Source of the DNA: an uncultured Mailhella sp.
GTDB lineage: Bacteria > Desulfobacterota > Desulfovibrionia > Desulfovibrionales > Desulfovibrionaceae
Direction of reading: 5' to 3'
NCBI GenBank assembly: GCA_910579055.1
Contig: CAJTSU010000011.1
Span: forward strand, 7,864 to 42,969
Length of the DNA stretch: 35,106 nucleotides
Shown: piece by piece, positions 1 through 8,299 of the stretch
How the letters are laid out: every line of letters begins with the position of its first letter
How positions within the stretch are numbered: position 1 is the first letter of the stretch
The notes under the pieces: generated by a model
The model's database searches: none
What the model saw: the letters and a program-made list of their open reading frames with translations, nothing else
What the model was told of the DNA's origin: nothing
Translations under genes and position numbers: made by a program

Positions 1-1
1 C

Positions 2-418
2 CCCGCCACGGAAACCGGCTGGTCCAACTCCCGCCGCGACTCCTCGCGCGTCATCGAGTTCAACCCTGTCACGCTGGAAAAGGTGTGGGAACACTCCGCC
101 GCCACCATGGGCCTGCGCGAAGGCTACAAGTTCTACAGCGACTATGTCAGCTCCGCCCAGCGTCTGCCCAACGGCAACACCCTGATCACCAATGGCGCCG
201 TCGGCCAGCTCCAGGAAGTGACCCCCGACCACGAAGTGGTGTGGGAATACATCAGCCCCTGGTACAACCCCAGCGGCAACTTCAACCTGGTGTACCGCGC
301 CTACCGCGTACCTTATGACTACGTCCCGCAGATCAAGAAGCCCGCGGAATACGCAGTCGTTCCTCCCGCGAACAAGGACTGGCGTCTGCCCGCCGCCAAG
401 ACGGCCTACAAGGGCTAG
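2..418 (+). CDS. Aryl-sulfate sulfotransferase family protein, C-terminal part (ASST copy 1)
   Basis: The reading frame is open from the left edge, so only the last 138 residues of a larger protein are present. They contain the family's propeller repeats: an RVIEFNP strand, then FYSDYVSSAQRLPNGNTLI, then QEVTPDHEVVWEY. The tail VYRAYRVPYDYVPQIKKP matches the ends of copies 2 and 3, which places this gene in the same 503-505 aa sub-type. By family knowledge, ASSTs are periplasmic enzymes that move a sulfuryl group from one phenolic sulfate ester to another phenol without PAPS. The catalytic blades lie outside the window, so activity cannot be judged here. The stop is TAG at 416-418. The next gene starts 36 bp later with its own ribosome binding site, so the two are probably co-transcribed. 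Confidence 0.9.
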   Translation, partial: PATETGWSNSRRDSSRVIEFNPVTLEKVWEHSAATMGLREGYKFYSDYVSSAQRLPNGNTLITNGAVGQLQEVTPDHEVVWEYISPWYNPSGNFNLVYRAYRVPYDYVPQIKKPAEYAVVPPANKDWRLPAAKTAYKG

Positions 419-454
419 CCGTTCCGGCAATAACATGCAAGGAGTACAAGGATT

Positions 455-781
455 ATGAAACGTTTTCTCGCCATGCTCATCGCCGCCGCCACGCTGACGT
501 TCGGCGGCATGGCCCATGCTGAAGAACCCGAACCGTTTGACCTGAACAAGGCCACGGTGGAACAGTTGATGGCTATTCCGGATGCCAACATCACGGAAGA
601 GCTGGCCAAGGCCATTATTGACTACTCCAAAAAGACTCCTTTCAAGTTTTCTGATGATCTGATGAAGGTGCCCGGCCTGGACAACAGCACCTTTGAAGCC
701 ATGATGCCCGTCGAAGAAAACGACAGCGTCTGGTATGATCCGGAAAACGCCGACATGGTGCTCGGCCCCTCCAAGTGCTGA
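455..781 (+). CDS. Small secreted helix-hairpin-helix (ComEA-like) protein 1
   Basis: A 108 aa protein with a Sec signal peptide (basic MKR, hydrophobic core, likely cleavage after AHA at about residue 22). The mature part begins FDLNKATVEQLMAIPDANI and continues to FSDDLMKVPGLDNSTFEAM, the layout of the ComEA-type double helix-hairpin-helix fold. In typical members the first hairpin carries a GIG-like glycine turn that contacts the DNA backbone; here it reads PDANI, so DNA binding by this hairpin is doubtful. A short acidic tail ends in a C-terminal cysteine, the only cysteine of the mature protein. The ribosome binding site AAGGAGTACAAGGATT precedes the ATG. It sits between ASST copy 1 and a second protein of the same type. 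Its role is unknown; accessory or scaffold function for the sulfotransferases is an inference from position only. Confidence 0.85.
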   Translation: MKRFLAMLIAAATLTFGGMAHAEEPEPFDLNKATVEQLMAIPDANITEELAKAIIDYSKKTPFKFSDDLMKVPGLDNSTFEAMMPVEENDSVWYDPENADMVLGPSKC

Positions 782-787
782 CGCATC

Positions 788-825
788 GGGTCGCCCGCTC
801 CGGCGGGCGGCCCGCTCATTTTTTT
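788..825 (+). terminator. Hairpin with T-run between the two HhH genes
   Basis: GGGTCGCCCGC (788-798) pairs with GCGGGCGGCCC (803-813, one T-G wobble) around a TCCG loop. A seven-T run follows at 819-825, five bases after the stem. The gap to the T-run makes it a weak or attenuating terminator rather than a textbook one. The next gene's ribosome binding site lies just downstream. Confidence 0.5.
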
Positions 826-852
826 ACTTCCATCTTTCAAAGGAGCTTCATC

Positions 853-1173
853 ATGAATATCAAAGTGCTGCTTTCCGCCCTCGCGCTGACCGCCGTGTTC
901 GCCGCCCCGGCCATGGCCGCGTCTTTCAGCTTCAACCGCGCCGATGCCGACCGCATGGTCAATTTTGCCAAGGAAGAAGGCATCTCTCTGCCCAAGGATG
1001 TGGCCGAAAGCATTGTAAAATACCGCGGTGAAGGTCATCAGTTCCTCACCGAGGACGATCTGTCCAAGGTGCCCGGCATGACCCCCCAGCTGCTCATGAT
1101 TCTCAGCCCCGAAGAAACCGGAACAGATCTGCTCTTCAATCCTGAAGGCAGCTCCGGTATGAAGGCGTATTAA
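853..1173 (+). CDS. Small secreted helix-hairpin-helix (ComEA-like) protein 2
   Basis: A 106 aa protein. The ATG at 853 is chosen because AAAGGAG lies at the right distance and the product then starts with a clean signal peptide (MNIKVLLSALALTAVFAAPAMA, cleavage after AMA at about residue 22). The mature part has the same outline as its upstream neighbour: FSFNRADADRMVNFAKEEG, then ESIVKYRGEGHQF, then TEDDLSKVPGMTPQLLMIL. The first hairpin again lacks the GxG turn used for DNA binding in ComEA, while the second keeps VPG. It has no cysteine. A 20-residue tail follows the fold. It is a diverged paralogue of protein 1 and probably in the same transcript. The fold assignment is fairly safe; the function is not known. 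Confidence 0.85.
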   Translation: MNIKVLLSALALTAVFAAPAMAASFSFNRADADRMVNFAKEEGISLPKDVAESIVKYRGEGHQFLTEDDLSKVPGMTPQLLMILSPEETGTDLLFNPEGSSGMKAY

Positions 1174-1183
1174 AAACGCCGCA

Positions 1184-1327
1184 TCTCCGCGTGATGGCAG
1201 TCACGCGGAGAAAGTATTCCGTTTCTCCATCCCGCGACAACGCGGGATGGGGAAGAAACGGAAGAAAACGCCGCACAGCACCGGCATTCCGGCGTTTTCC
1301 GGAAACACCGTTTTTCACGGTGTTTCC
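1184..1327 (+). promoter_or_regulatory. Three successive perfect hairpins ahead of ASST copy 2
   Basis: Three separate inverted repeats fill the gap. TCTCCGCGTGA (1184-1194) pairs with 1201-1211. CCATCCCGCG (1227-1236) pairs with CGCGGGATGG (1241-1250), with an outer CCGTTTCT/AGAAACGG extension (1219-1262). GGAAACACCG (1301-1310) pairs with CGGTGTTTCC (1318-1327). None is followed by a T-run. They may protect or process the mRNA, or modulate the downstream gene. No sigma-54 or clear sigma-70 promoter was recognised here. Confidence 0.6.
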
Positions 1328-1365
1328 CGCGGCTTTCCTGCCGCAGCAAAAGAGGGAGAGAATGT

Positions 1366-2883
1366 ATGAAGTTTGTGAAATCTTTCGTGATGGGGCTCGG
1401 CATGCTCGGGCTGTGCGCCGCGCCATCGCTGGCGGACACCAATGTCATTCCCGTTGGAACCATCAAGTATGACCCGACCAAGTGCTGGAACAGCTATGTC
1501 ATCCTGTCGCCCACGGTTCCCGGTTCCTCGGCCAAGCTGATCGACCGCAACGGCAACCTGGTGAAGGAATGGGATCTCATGGGGTCTCAGGGCTTCCCCA
1601 ACAAGGTATACCCCGGCGGCTACCTGCTGACTTCCATTTACCCGCCTGTCAAGCAGGGCTCCCAGGATCAGAACACCGTTGCCATTCTTGACTTTGACAA
1701 CAAGATTGTGCGCAAGTTCAACAAGTGGGAAAAGGTGGAAATGAATAACGGCCAGCCCAAGGAAGAGGACGATTCTTCCTGGGTTGCCCGCCAGCATCAT
1801 GATTATCAGCTTGAAGGCTCGTCCACCGGCTACTATGCGCCCGGCGTGGACAAGACCGTGAAGCTGGACGGCAAGATGCTGGTGCTGGCGCACCGCAATG
1901 CCCAGAACGCCCGCATCAACTCCCAGACCCTGCTTGATGACGCCATTTATATTGTGGATGGCAAGGGTGAAGTGATCTGGAAGTGGTTTGCCGCGGATCA
2001 TTTTGCCGAGTTCGGCTTTACCGACGCGGCCGCAAACAATATTCGCGCCATGAACCCCCGCGGCGGCAAGGAACTGGGCGGCGTGGACTGGTTCCACATC
2101 AACTGCGCCTCCTGGCTCGGCCCGAACAAGTGGTATGACGCGGGCGACAAGCGTTTCCATCCTGAAAATATCATTTGTGACAGCCGCAATTCTTCGCATC
2201 TGTTCATTATTGACCATGAAAGCGGCAATGTCGTATGGCAGGTGGCCCCGCCCTTCGTGGGCATGGACGGCGCGCTTGGCCCGATCGCCGGCGTGCACGG
2301 CACACACATGATCCCCAAGGGGCTGCCCGGCGAAGGCAATATCCTGATCTTCGACAACGGCGGCACCATGCCCGGCGATGTTTATCCCTCTCAGGCGCAT
2401 GCCTGGAGCCGCATCATCGAATTCAACCCGGTGGACAAGGCCCGCGTGTGGGAATACTCCGCCACAACCATGAAGGCGGGCCCCGGCCAGCATGGTTACC
2501 AGTTCTTTTTCTCGCCCTATATCTCCATCGCCCAGCGCCTGCCCAACGGCAACACGCTGATCGACGAAGGCGCGACCAGCCGCATTTTTGAAGTGACCCC
2601 GTCCGGTGAAATCGTGTGGGAATACCGTTCCCCTTACAGCCGCCCGCTCGGCGACGTGCAGAAGAACGCGGGCGTCAACTACCGCGCCTACGCCGTGCCG
2701 TATGAATGGGTGCCGCAGCTCAAGAAGCCGGTGGAAACCCCGGTGAGTTATCCCTCCTTCCCCGGCAGCTTCATCATGCTCCCTGATGACAAGGGCAATA
2801 TCCCCAACTTCAAGCCTACCGTGGACAAGGGCCCGGCCATGCAGTTCCGGGATGTCTGGACTGTGAACCGCCCCGCGAAATAA
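1366..2883 (+). CDS. Aryl-sulfate sulfotransferase family protein (ASST copy 2)
   Basis: 505 aa, signal peptide cleaved after SLA (residue 23), so periplasmic. Propeller repeats are clear from NGNLVKEWD (about residue 62) to EVTPSGEIVWEY. Motifs that appear to correspond to the catalytic residues I recall for E. coli ASST are HH at 144-145, DWFHIN with H244 and N246, SRN with R274, and GVHGTHM with H311/H314 in the region of the sulfated histidine. The H-to-R spacing is 30 residues instead of 18 in copies 4-8, because of an insertion containing NKWYDAGDKRFHP. Cysteines are C40, C247 and C271 in the mature protein. GAGGGAGAG precedes the start. Copy 3 is its closest relative and follows directly. 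The expected reaction is PAPS-independent sulfuryl transfer between phenolic compounds; the physiological donor and acceptor are unknown. Confidence 0.93.
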   Translation: MKFVKSFVMGLGMLGLCAAPSLADTNVIPVGTIKYDPTKCWNSYVILSPTVPGSSAKLIDRNGNLVKEWDLMGSQGFPNKVYPGGYLLTSIYPPVKQGSQDQNTVAILDFDNKIVRKFNKWEKVEMNNGQPKEEDDSSWVARQHHDYQLEGSSTGYYAPGVDKTVKLDGKMLVLAHRNAQNARINSQTLLDDAIYIVDGKGEVIWKWFAADHFAEFGFTDAAANNIRAMNPRGGKELGGVDWFHINCASWLGPNKWYDAGDKRFHPENIICDSRNSSHLFIIDHESGNVVWQVAPPFVGMDGALGPIAGVHGTHMIPKGLPGEGNILIFDNGGTMPGDVYPSQAHAWSRIIEFNPVDKARVWEYSATTMKAGPGQHGYQFFFSPYISIAQRLPNGNTLIDEGATSRIFEVTPSGEIVWEYRSPYSRPLGDVQKNAGVNYRAYAVPYEWVPQLKKPVETPVSYPSFPGSFIMLPDDKGNIPNFKPTVDKGPAMQFRDVWTVNRPAK

Positions 2884-2893
2884 TACGGATGTG

Positions 2894-2946
2894 AAAAGGC
2901 GTCCTGTGTCATACTGTCATAGCGTGTGACCTCGGGCGCCTTTTTT
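2894..2946 (+). terminator. Probable terminator after ASST copy 2
   Basis: AGGCGTCC (2897-2904) pairs with GGGCGCCT (2934-2941, one T-G pair), flanked by AAAA on the left and a run of six T at 2941-2946. The loop is long (about 29 bases). This suggests that copy 2 can be transcribed separately from copy 3. Confidence 0.6.
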
Positions 2947-3034
2947 GTCCGAAAACTTAGCCGGTTGCCGAAAGCCATACGCGGCGCTTGTGCCGCAGGC
3001 ATTTCGGAAAACGGTACACAAGGGAGGAGACGCA

Positions 3035-4546
3035 ATGCGGCTTCTGAAATCTTTGGTGATGGGGCTGGGCATGACAGCGCTCTGCGCAGGGCCGGCCCTG
3101 GCGGAAACGGATGTCATTCCGGTGGGAACCATCAAATATGACCCGGCCAAATGCTGGAACAGCTATGTGATCCTGACTCCTGACGTTCCCGGCGCGTCGG
3201 CCAAGCTGATCGACCGCAACGGCAATCTGGTCAAGGAATGGGATACCAGGGGCGGCTACGGCATGCCCAACAAGGTGTACCCCGGCGGGCATCTGCTTAC
3301 CAGCATCTATCCTCACCTCAGTGAAGGATCTCAGGATCTGAACACCATCGCCATACTGGACTTTGACGGCAAGATCGTGCGCCAGTTCAACAAATGGCAG
3401 AAGCTGGAAAAAGGGGAACCCGGCCAGCCCGCCGAGGCGGACGGCTCTTACTGGGCTTCCCGCCAGCACCATGATTTCCAGCTGGAAGGATCGCCCGTGG
3501 GATATTATGCTCCCAGCGCGAACCCCAGGCTGGACGGCAAAATGCTGGTGCTGGCCCATGCCAACGCCAAAAACCCGCGCATCAATCAGAATACGCTGCT
3601 TGACGACGTCATTTATATTGTGGACGGCAAGGGCGAGGTCATCTGGAAATGGTACGCCAACGAGCATTTCGCCCAGTTCGGTTTTACCCAGCCCGCCATC
3701 AACAAGTTGCAGACCATGAAGCCCCGCGGCAAGTCCCTGGGCGGCGTGGACTGGCTGCACATCAACTGCGCTTCCTGGCTTGGCCCGAACAAGTGGTATG
3801 ACGCGGGCGACAAGCGTTTCCATCCGGACAACATCATTTGCGACAGCCGCAACTCCTCGCATCTGTTCATTATTGATCATGAAAGCGGCGATATCGTGTG
3901 GCAGGTGGCGCCGCCCTTTGTGGGCGCGGACGCCCAGCTCGCCCCGATCACCGGCGTACACGGCACGCACATGATTCCCAAAGGCTTGCCCGGTGAAGGC
4001 AATATCCTGATCTTCGACAACGGCGGCACCATGGCCGGAGATCTCTACAGCGACACGCAGGCCCACGCCTGGAGCCGCATCATAGAGTTTGATCCGACCA
4101 CCAAGGCCCGGGTATGGGAATATTCGGCCCCGACCATGAAGGTGGCTCCCGGTCAGTTCGGGCAGTATTTCTTCTTCTCGCCCTTCATCTCCATCGCCCA
4201 GCGTCTGCCCAACGGCAACACGATGATCGACGAAGGCGCGACGGGTCGCGTGTTTGAAGTGACCCCGCGCGGCGAAATCGTGTGGGAATACCGCTCTCCC
4301 TACAGCTATGTCATGCCGCTCAAGGGCGTGATCAACTACCGCGCCTACGCCGTGCCCTACGACTATGTGCCGCAGCTGAAAAAGCCGGTGGAAACGGCGG
4401 GGGTGGCCGCTCCGGTGGTGCCGACTTCTTTCATCATGCTGCCGGATGTCAAGGGCAACATTCCCGATTTCAAGCCGAAGATGGACAAGCTGCCCAACGT
4501 GCAGTTTGAAGACCCGTGGGTGGCCATGCCTCCCGCGAAAAAATAG
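3035..4546 (+). CDS. Aryl-sulfate sulfotransferase family protein (ASST copy 3)
   Basis: 503 aa. The ATG at 3035 is preferred over the upstream in-frame start because GGGAGGAG lies seven bases ahead and the product then begins with a signal peptide (MRLLKSLVMGLGM..., cleavage after ALA, residue 23). It is very similar to copy 2 along its whole length, including the shared WLGPNKWYDAGDKRFHP insertion, so the pair looks like a recent tandem duplication. The putative catalytic set is complete: HH 145-146, DWLHIN with H242/N244, SRN with R272, and HGTH with H309/H312. The three mature cysteines match copy 2. The last blade ends EVTPRGEIVWEY before the NYRAYAVPYDYVPQLKKP tail that is also seen in copy 1. 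Confidence 0.93.
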   Translation: MRLLKSLVMGLGMTALCAGPALAETDVIPVGTIKYDPAKCWNSYVILTPDVPGASAKLIDRNGNLVKEWDTRGGYGMPNKVYPGGHLLTSIYPHLSEGSQDLNTIAILDFDGKIVRQFNKWQKLEKGEPGQPAEADGSYWASRQHHDFQLEGSPVGYYAPSANPRLDGKMLVLAHANAKNPRINQNTLLDDVIYIVDGKGEVIWKWYANEHFAQFGFTQPAINKLQTMKPRGKSLGGVDWLHINCASWLGPNKWYDAGDKRFHPDNIICDSRNSSHLFIIDHESGDIVWQVAPPFVGADAQLAPITGVHGTHMIPKGLPGEGNILIFDNGGTMAGDLYSDTQAHAWSRIIEFDPTTKARVWEYSAPTMKVAPGQFGQYFFFSPFISIAQRLPNGNTMIDEGATGRVFEVTPRGEIVWEYRSPYSYVMPLKGVINYRAYAVPYDYVPQLKKPVETAGVAAPVVPTSFIMLPDVKGNIPDFKPKMDKLPNVQFEDPWVAMPPAKK

Positions 4547-4557
4547 GCGTTGTGCCC

Positions 4558-4590
4558 CTCTGTCCGCCATGTCCGTCATGGCGGGCAGAG
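4558..4590 (+). promoter_or_regulatory. 13-bp hairpin in the gap after ASST copy 3
   Basis: CTCTGTCCGCCAT (4558-4570) pairs with ATGGCGGGCAGAG (4578-4590) with one T-G wobble and a seven-base loop. No T-run follows, so it is more likely an mRNA-stabilising or processing element, or a repeat, than an intrinsic terminator. Confidence 0.5.
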
Positions 4591-4663
4591 CGCTGGAACT
4601 GTGTTTGTCCATGATCGGCCCGCAAGGAACGGCGTGCCGACGCCGAAACAAAGGGGTAAAAGA

Positions 4664-6058
4664 ATGCGTTTTCTGAAGTCTCTGGCGCTTGGCCTCGGGG
4701 CCGCCTGCCTGTGCGGCGGCGCTTTTGCCGTGGAAAGCCTGAGCACGCCCACCGGCGTGCATGTCTGGAACAAGTACGGCGCATACGAGGGCTATACGCT
4801 GCTGTCGCCCAACATGACCAATGACGTGTATCTCATCGACATGAAGGGCGATGTGGTGCATACATGGCATACCGCCGGAAAGCCCGGCCTGTATGCCGAA
4901 CTGCTGCCCAACGGGAATCTTTTGCGCGGCATCCGCTATGATCCGAAGCATGTGCCCTTCGGCGGGGTTTCCGGCGGCGTGCAGGAAATCGACTGGGACG
5001 GCAATGTGGTGTGGGAACACAAAATCCATGGCCCCAAAGCCAACCAGCACCATGCGTTCAGTCGCATGCCCAACGGCAATACCCTGATCGTCGCCTGGCA
5101 GTACAAGTCGTATGACGAAGCCGTGGCCAAGGGGCGCAAAAAGGGCACCATCCCCGCCAAGGCTGACCCCGAGGGGAAATACAAGTACGACGGCCTGTGG
5201 GAAGACTATATTGTCGAAGTGGACAAGAACGGCAGGGAAGTGTGGGCCTGGCACACCTGGGATCACATCGGCAGGGGCAAGGACAAGCTGGATATCAATT
5301 ACAGGCTGCCCATCGCCAACTACTACGGGGATTCCGACTGGGTTCACATCAACTGTGTGACCTACATTCCAGAAACGGATCAGATCCTGTTTACCTCCCG
5401 CAATTTCGGCGAGGTATTTCTGGTGGACAAGTCCACCGGCAAAATAGCCTTCCGCTGGGGCAACCCCACCACTTACGACCCCAAGGCGAAGAAGCCCGGC
5501 TGGTGCGATGACGGGGATCAGAAGCTGTTCGGCCCCCATGACGCCACATGGCTGGGAGACGGGCGGATCATGCTGTTTGACAACGGCTGGAACAGGCCGA
5601 GCGTCAACCGTTCGCGCGCGGTCATCATCAACAGCAAGACGGGCGATCTGGAATGGGAATACCGGGCGCAGAATCCCAACGGCTTCTATTCCGCCTATCA
5701 GGGCGCGGCCCAGATGCTGCCCAACGGCAACGTGCTGATCACGTCCACCAACACCGGGCATATTTTTGAAGTGACCAAGGGGAAAAAGCCCCATGTGGTG
5801 TGGGAATACGTCAGCCCCTGGACGCTGAAAGGCCCGGTCGCCCTGCTGGAGGATTCCCATTCCTTCGACGACCCCACCGGCCTGGAAGATATCAATATCA
5901 TGAGCAACTTTGTGCATCGCGCCTTCCGCTACGGCAAGGATTACCCGGGCCTCAAGGGGCGGAAGCTGTCAAAGGCCCAGGTTCTCTTCCCCAAGGCTCC
6001 CAAATGGTATGAGCTGTGGGACAAGGCCGCCATGCTCAAGCCCGCTGAGCTCAAGTAG
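4664..6058 (+). CDS. Aryl-sulfate sulfotransferase family protein (ASST copy 4, divergent type)
   Basis: 464 aa. The ATG at 4664 follows AAAGGGGTAAAAGA and opens a signal peptide (cleavage after AFA, residue 22). It is intermediate between the two other sub-types: it lacks the 12-residue insertion of copies 2-3 (H228 to R246 is 18 residues) and does not have the YEAF N-terminus of copies 5-8. Putative catalytic motifs are HH 129-130, DWVHIN with H228/N230, SRN with R246, and GPHD with H292. Blade repeats such as LPNGNLL, MPNGNTLI and LPNGNVLI recur. A loop of about 30 residues near the C-terminus (KGPVALLEDSHSFDDPTGLE) is not seen in the other copies and may shape the acceptor site. The gene ends in TAG, and a repeat-rich gap of 389 bp follows. 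Confidence 0.92.
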   Translation: MRFLKSLALGLGAACLCGGAFAVESLSTPTGVHVWNKYGAYEGYTLLSPNMTNDVYLIDMKGDVVHTWHTAGKPGLYAELLPNGNLLRGIRYDPKHVPFGGVSGGVQEIDWDGNVVWEHKIHGPKANQHHAFSRMPNGNTLIVAWQYKSYDEAVAKGRKKGTIPAKADPEGKYKYDGLWEDYIVEVDKNGREVWAWHTWDHIGRGKDKLDINYRLPIANYYGDSDWVHINCVTYIPETDQILFTSRNFGEVFLVDKSTGKIAFRWGNPTTYDPKAKKPGWCDDGDQKLFGPHDATWLGDGRIMLFDNGWNRPSVNRSRAVIINSKTGDLEWEYRAQNPNGFYSAYQGAAQMLPNGNVLITSTNTGHIFEVTKGKKPHVVWEYVSPWTLKGPVALLEDSHSFDDPTGLEDINIMSNFVHRAFRYGKDYPGLKGRKLSKAQVLFPKAPKWYELWDKAAMLKPAELK

Positions 6059-6447
6059 GCGCTTTTCGTAGGCTCTGTTCAAGTTTACGGTTGATAAAGA
6101 GAAATAAGCTCCTTTAACCGCCGAAGGCGCGAGCGTAGCGAGCTATGGAGCGACGACCCCCCGCCGCATGGTAATGCGGCATCTTGGGGGGCGAGGAGCG
6201 GTCAAATGTCACGCGGAGCGGAGCCGAGTGAAGCGCAGCTTCACGAAGGCGCAAGCGAGCCAGCCGTGGATACATGTTGCCTTTGGCCCGTGTGGAACAC
6301 GGGCTGGCTTTGCGGCAATGAATATTGCCGCCTGTGCCGGAGCAAAACCATACGCCCCGCGCAACACTATCAACACGGTTCTATGACAGAGCCAAAAGGA
6401 AAAATCGTCCGATAGATGGACGCGTTAACCTGTAACAGGGAGAATGT
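6059..6447. repeat. 389-bp gene-free gap with dispersed imperfect-palindrome repeats
   Basis: No gene is credible here. The block 6117-6135 (ACCGCCGAAGGCGCGAGCG) recurs at 12790-12808 and 23001-23019. A second block, 6243-6320, aligns with 12797-12870 over about 70 bases and includes GTGTGGAACACGGG in both (6290-6303 and 12841-12854). Local hairpins are GCCGCAT/ATGCGGC near 6160-6180, GTGAAGC/GCTTCAC (6228-6244) and CCCGTGT/ACACGGG (6287-6303). This looks like a genome-dispersed intergenic repeat family. The last 30 bases carry the AGGGAGA ribosome binding site of ASST copy 5. Confidence 0.7.
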
Positions 6448-7881
6448 ATGAAACGCTTTACTTCACTCGTGGCAACCGCTGCCCTCACGGCGACCTTTGC
6501 CGGATCGGCCTTTGCCTATGAGGCGTTCCGCGGGCCGCTTGGTGTGCTCACCAATGAGCCCGGTGCCACGGAAGGCTATGTGCTGCTCACGCCCCAGAAC
6601 AGCAAGACCACCTATCTGATCGACAACAACGGCAAAATCGTCAACAAATGGGTGAGCGAGTACACCGGCTTCTGGGGAGAGCTGAAGGCGGACGGCACAC
6701 TGTCCCGTCACGGCGTGCTGCCGGAAGTCAAGGAAACCGGGCTCAGCCTTTTCGGCGGAGCCGCCGGAGTCATGGAAGAGTTCGACTGGAACGGCAAGAA
6801 AATTTGGGAATACAAAATGTATATTCCCGGCAAGGAAGTGTCGCATCATACCTATGAAATCATGCCCAATGGCAACTATCTGCTGCTCGGCTGGGAATTC
6901 AAGAGCTATGATGAAGCCCTGGCCAAAGGCATGAAGCCCTCCAACCAGCGCTATCTGTTCAAGGAAGGCTATACGGACGAGAAGAAGCACCTTGACGGCA
7001 TCTGGCCGGATTTTGTCCGTGAAGTGGATCGGGCCACCGGCAAGACCGTGTGGGAATGGCATGTGTGGGATCATGTCGGCAAGGGCAAGAACAAGATCGA
7101 CATCAACAAGTTCTGCACCGCCAAGGTATACAGCGCCTATGCCGGGCCGGACTGGACGCACTTCAACGGCGTGGCCTATAATCCGCAGACCGACCAGATT
7201 TGCGTGACCTCCCGCAATCTTGCGGAAATGTATGTGATCGACCGCAAGAGCGGCGATATTGTGTACCGCTGGGGCAACCCCGACAACTACGGCGCGGGCA
7301 AGGCTCCGGCCGGTTACGCCGATGACGGCGACCAGACGCTGTGGGGCCCCCACGCTCCGGATTGGCTGCCCAACGGCAACATTTCCATCATTGACAACGG
7401 CGCTCGCCGTCCTTCCCACAACTACACCCGCGCGATAGAGCTTGACCCGAAGAAGAACGCGGTGGTGTGGCAGTGGGCTCCCATGGCGGTAAAGGCCAAT
7501 TCCAGCAACTTCTACTCCCACTATCAGGACGGCGCGCAGAAGCTGCCCAACGGCAACTGGCTGCTGACCACCAGCAACGACGGCCATGTGATCGAAGTGA
7601 CCAACGACAAGGCCATTGTGTGGGAACTTGCCAATCCGGTGAACGCGGACAAGATTTACCGGGCCAGCAACCAGCACGGCAAGGGTGGGGCCAGCATCCA
7701 CAAGGCGTTGCGCTATCCTGCCGATTTCCCCGGTTTCCAGGGCAAGAAGATGAAGAGTGAAGGCAAGTTCCCGAACTGGACCAAGGCGCTGGCCGACGAG
7801 CAGTTCGCCCTGCCGGGCGATGCCGCCGCCAAGGCCGAGCCGGTGAAGGCGTACAAGCGCGTTGTGCCCGCCGCTGAATAG
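6448..7881 (+). CDS. Aryl-sulfate sulfotransferase family protein (ASST copy 5)
   Basis: 477 aa, signal peptide cleaved after AFA (residue 23), mature start YEAFRGPLGVL, the hallmark of copies 5-8. Putative catalytic residues are HH 133-134, DWTHFN with H238/N240, SRN with R256 (18 residues after H238, the same spacing as I recall for E. coli His356-Arg374), and GPHAP with H302. The last blades read FYSHYQDGAQKLPNGNWLL and EVTNDKAIVWE. There is a short Ala/Lys-rich C-terminal extension (AAAKAEPVKAYKRVVPAAE) that its paralogues lack. Codon use is GC-rich like most of the window. ACAGGGAGAATGT precedes the start. Copy 8 appears to be its nearest relative. It should act as a periplasmic aryl-sulfate:phenol sulfotransferase; the substrate is unknown. 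Confidence 0.92.
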   Translation: MKRFTSLVATAALTATFAGSAFAYEAFRGPLGVLTNEPGATEGYVLLTPQNSKTTYLIDNNGKIVNKWVSEYTGFWGELKADGTLSRHGVLPEVKETGLSLFGGAAGVMEEFDWNGKKIWEYKMYIPGKEVSHHTYEIMPNGNYLLLGWEFKSYDEALAKGMKPSNQRYLFKEGYTDEKKHLDGIWPDFVREVDRATGKTVWEWHVWDHVGKGKNKIDINKFCTAKVYSAYAGPDWTHFNGVAYNPQTDQICVTSRNLAEMYVIDRKSGDIVYRWGNPDNYGAGKAPAGYADDGDQTLWGPHAPDWLPNGNISIIDNGARRPSHNYTRAIELDPKKNAVVWQWAPMAVKANSSNFYSHYQDGAQKLPNGNWLLTTSNDGHVIEVTNDKAIVWELANPVNADKIYRASNQHGKGGASIHKALRYPADFPGFQGKKMKSEGKFPNWTKALADEQFALPGDAAAKAEPVKAYKRVVPAAE

Positions 7882-7910
7882 GAACGAAAAAACATGATTT
7901 AATCTTAACG

Positions 7911-7942
7911 GCGTGAAGCCGGGGCGCTTCCCGGCTTCACGC
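7911..7942 (+). promoter_or_regulatory. 13-bp perfect hairpin after ASST copy 5
   Basis: GCGTGAAGCCGGG (7911-7923) pairs perfectly with CCCGGCTTCACGC (7930-7942) around GCGCTT. The sequence after it is ATGAATTT, without a T-run, so intrinsic termination would be weak on the + strand. Confidence 0.55.
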
Positions 7943-7996
7943 ATGAATTTCGCGAGTCGGAATATAGAGAGGTTTGCGTAAAAATTTAAGACTCTA

Positions 7997-8183
7997 TCAT
8001 ATGCGGTAACATATCTTTTTTCTGGCGATTTGGACGTCTGATAGTCCCCGCGTGCGCAAGGCAACACAAGTTTGGCCGCAATGCAATTGCCTGTCCTGTT
8101 GTATGCTTGCGAAGGATTTCTTCCAGAGTTTTTTGTTCTTCTTCAGTCAAAATCACTTCCGACCGGGGACGACCCTTTGGCAA
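7997..8183 (-). pseudogene. IS630-family transposase, frameshifted N-terminal fragment
   Basis: Reading the minus strand from a TTG at 8181-8183, the product starts MPKGRPRSEVILTEEEQK and continues through EILRKHTTGQAIALR, which resembles the N-terminus of IS630-type transposases. After LAHAG the frame shifts by one. The adjacent frame continues GLSDVQIARKK, the expected next stretch of the helix-turn-helix, then meets a TGA at 7997-7999. The DDE catalytic domain is absent. It is therefore a decayed remnant, sitting in an AT-rich gap directly ahead of the two compositionally unusual ASST copies. Inverted repeats of an intact element were not found. Confidence 0.7.
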
Positions 8184-8299
8184 GGATGGCTCCTGTAATT
8201 TGTTGAACTATTTATAATATTGGTTTTAAGTCGGTACGCTAGCCTGTCTTGCTTGTTATTATTCGGTATCAGCCCTTCTCTTACAGTGGAGGTTAATGT

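Noticed and set aside
2957..5917. 986-codon open frame on the minus strand opposite ASST copies 3 and 4
   Set aside because: It lacks domain character, crosses two well-supported + strand genes and the gap between them, and reflects the strong third-position GC bias of those genes.
6463..8067. 534-codon open frame on the minus strand opposite ASST copy 5
   Set aside because: Same cause; the opposite strand carries a signal peptide and the full motif set of a known family.
8208..8216. TATAAT-like -10 ahead of ASST copy 6
   Set aside because: No acceptable -35 at a usable distance and the region is AT-rich, so a chance match is likely.
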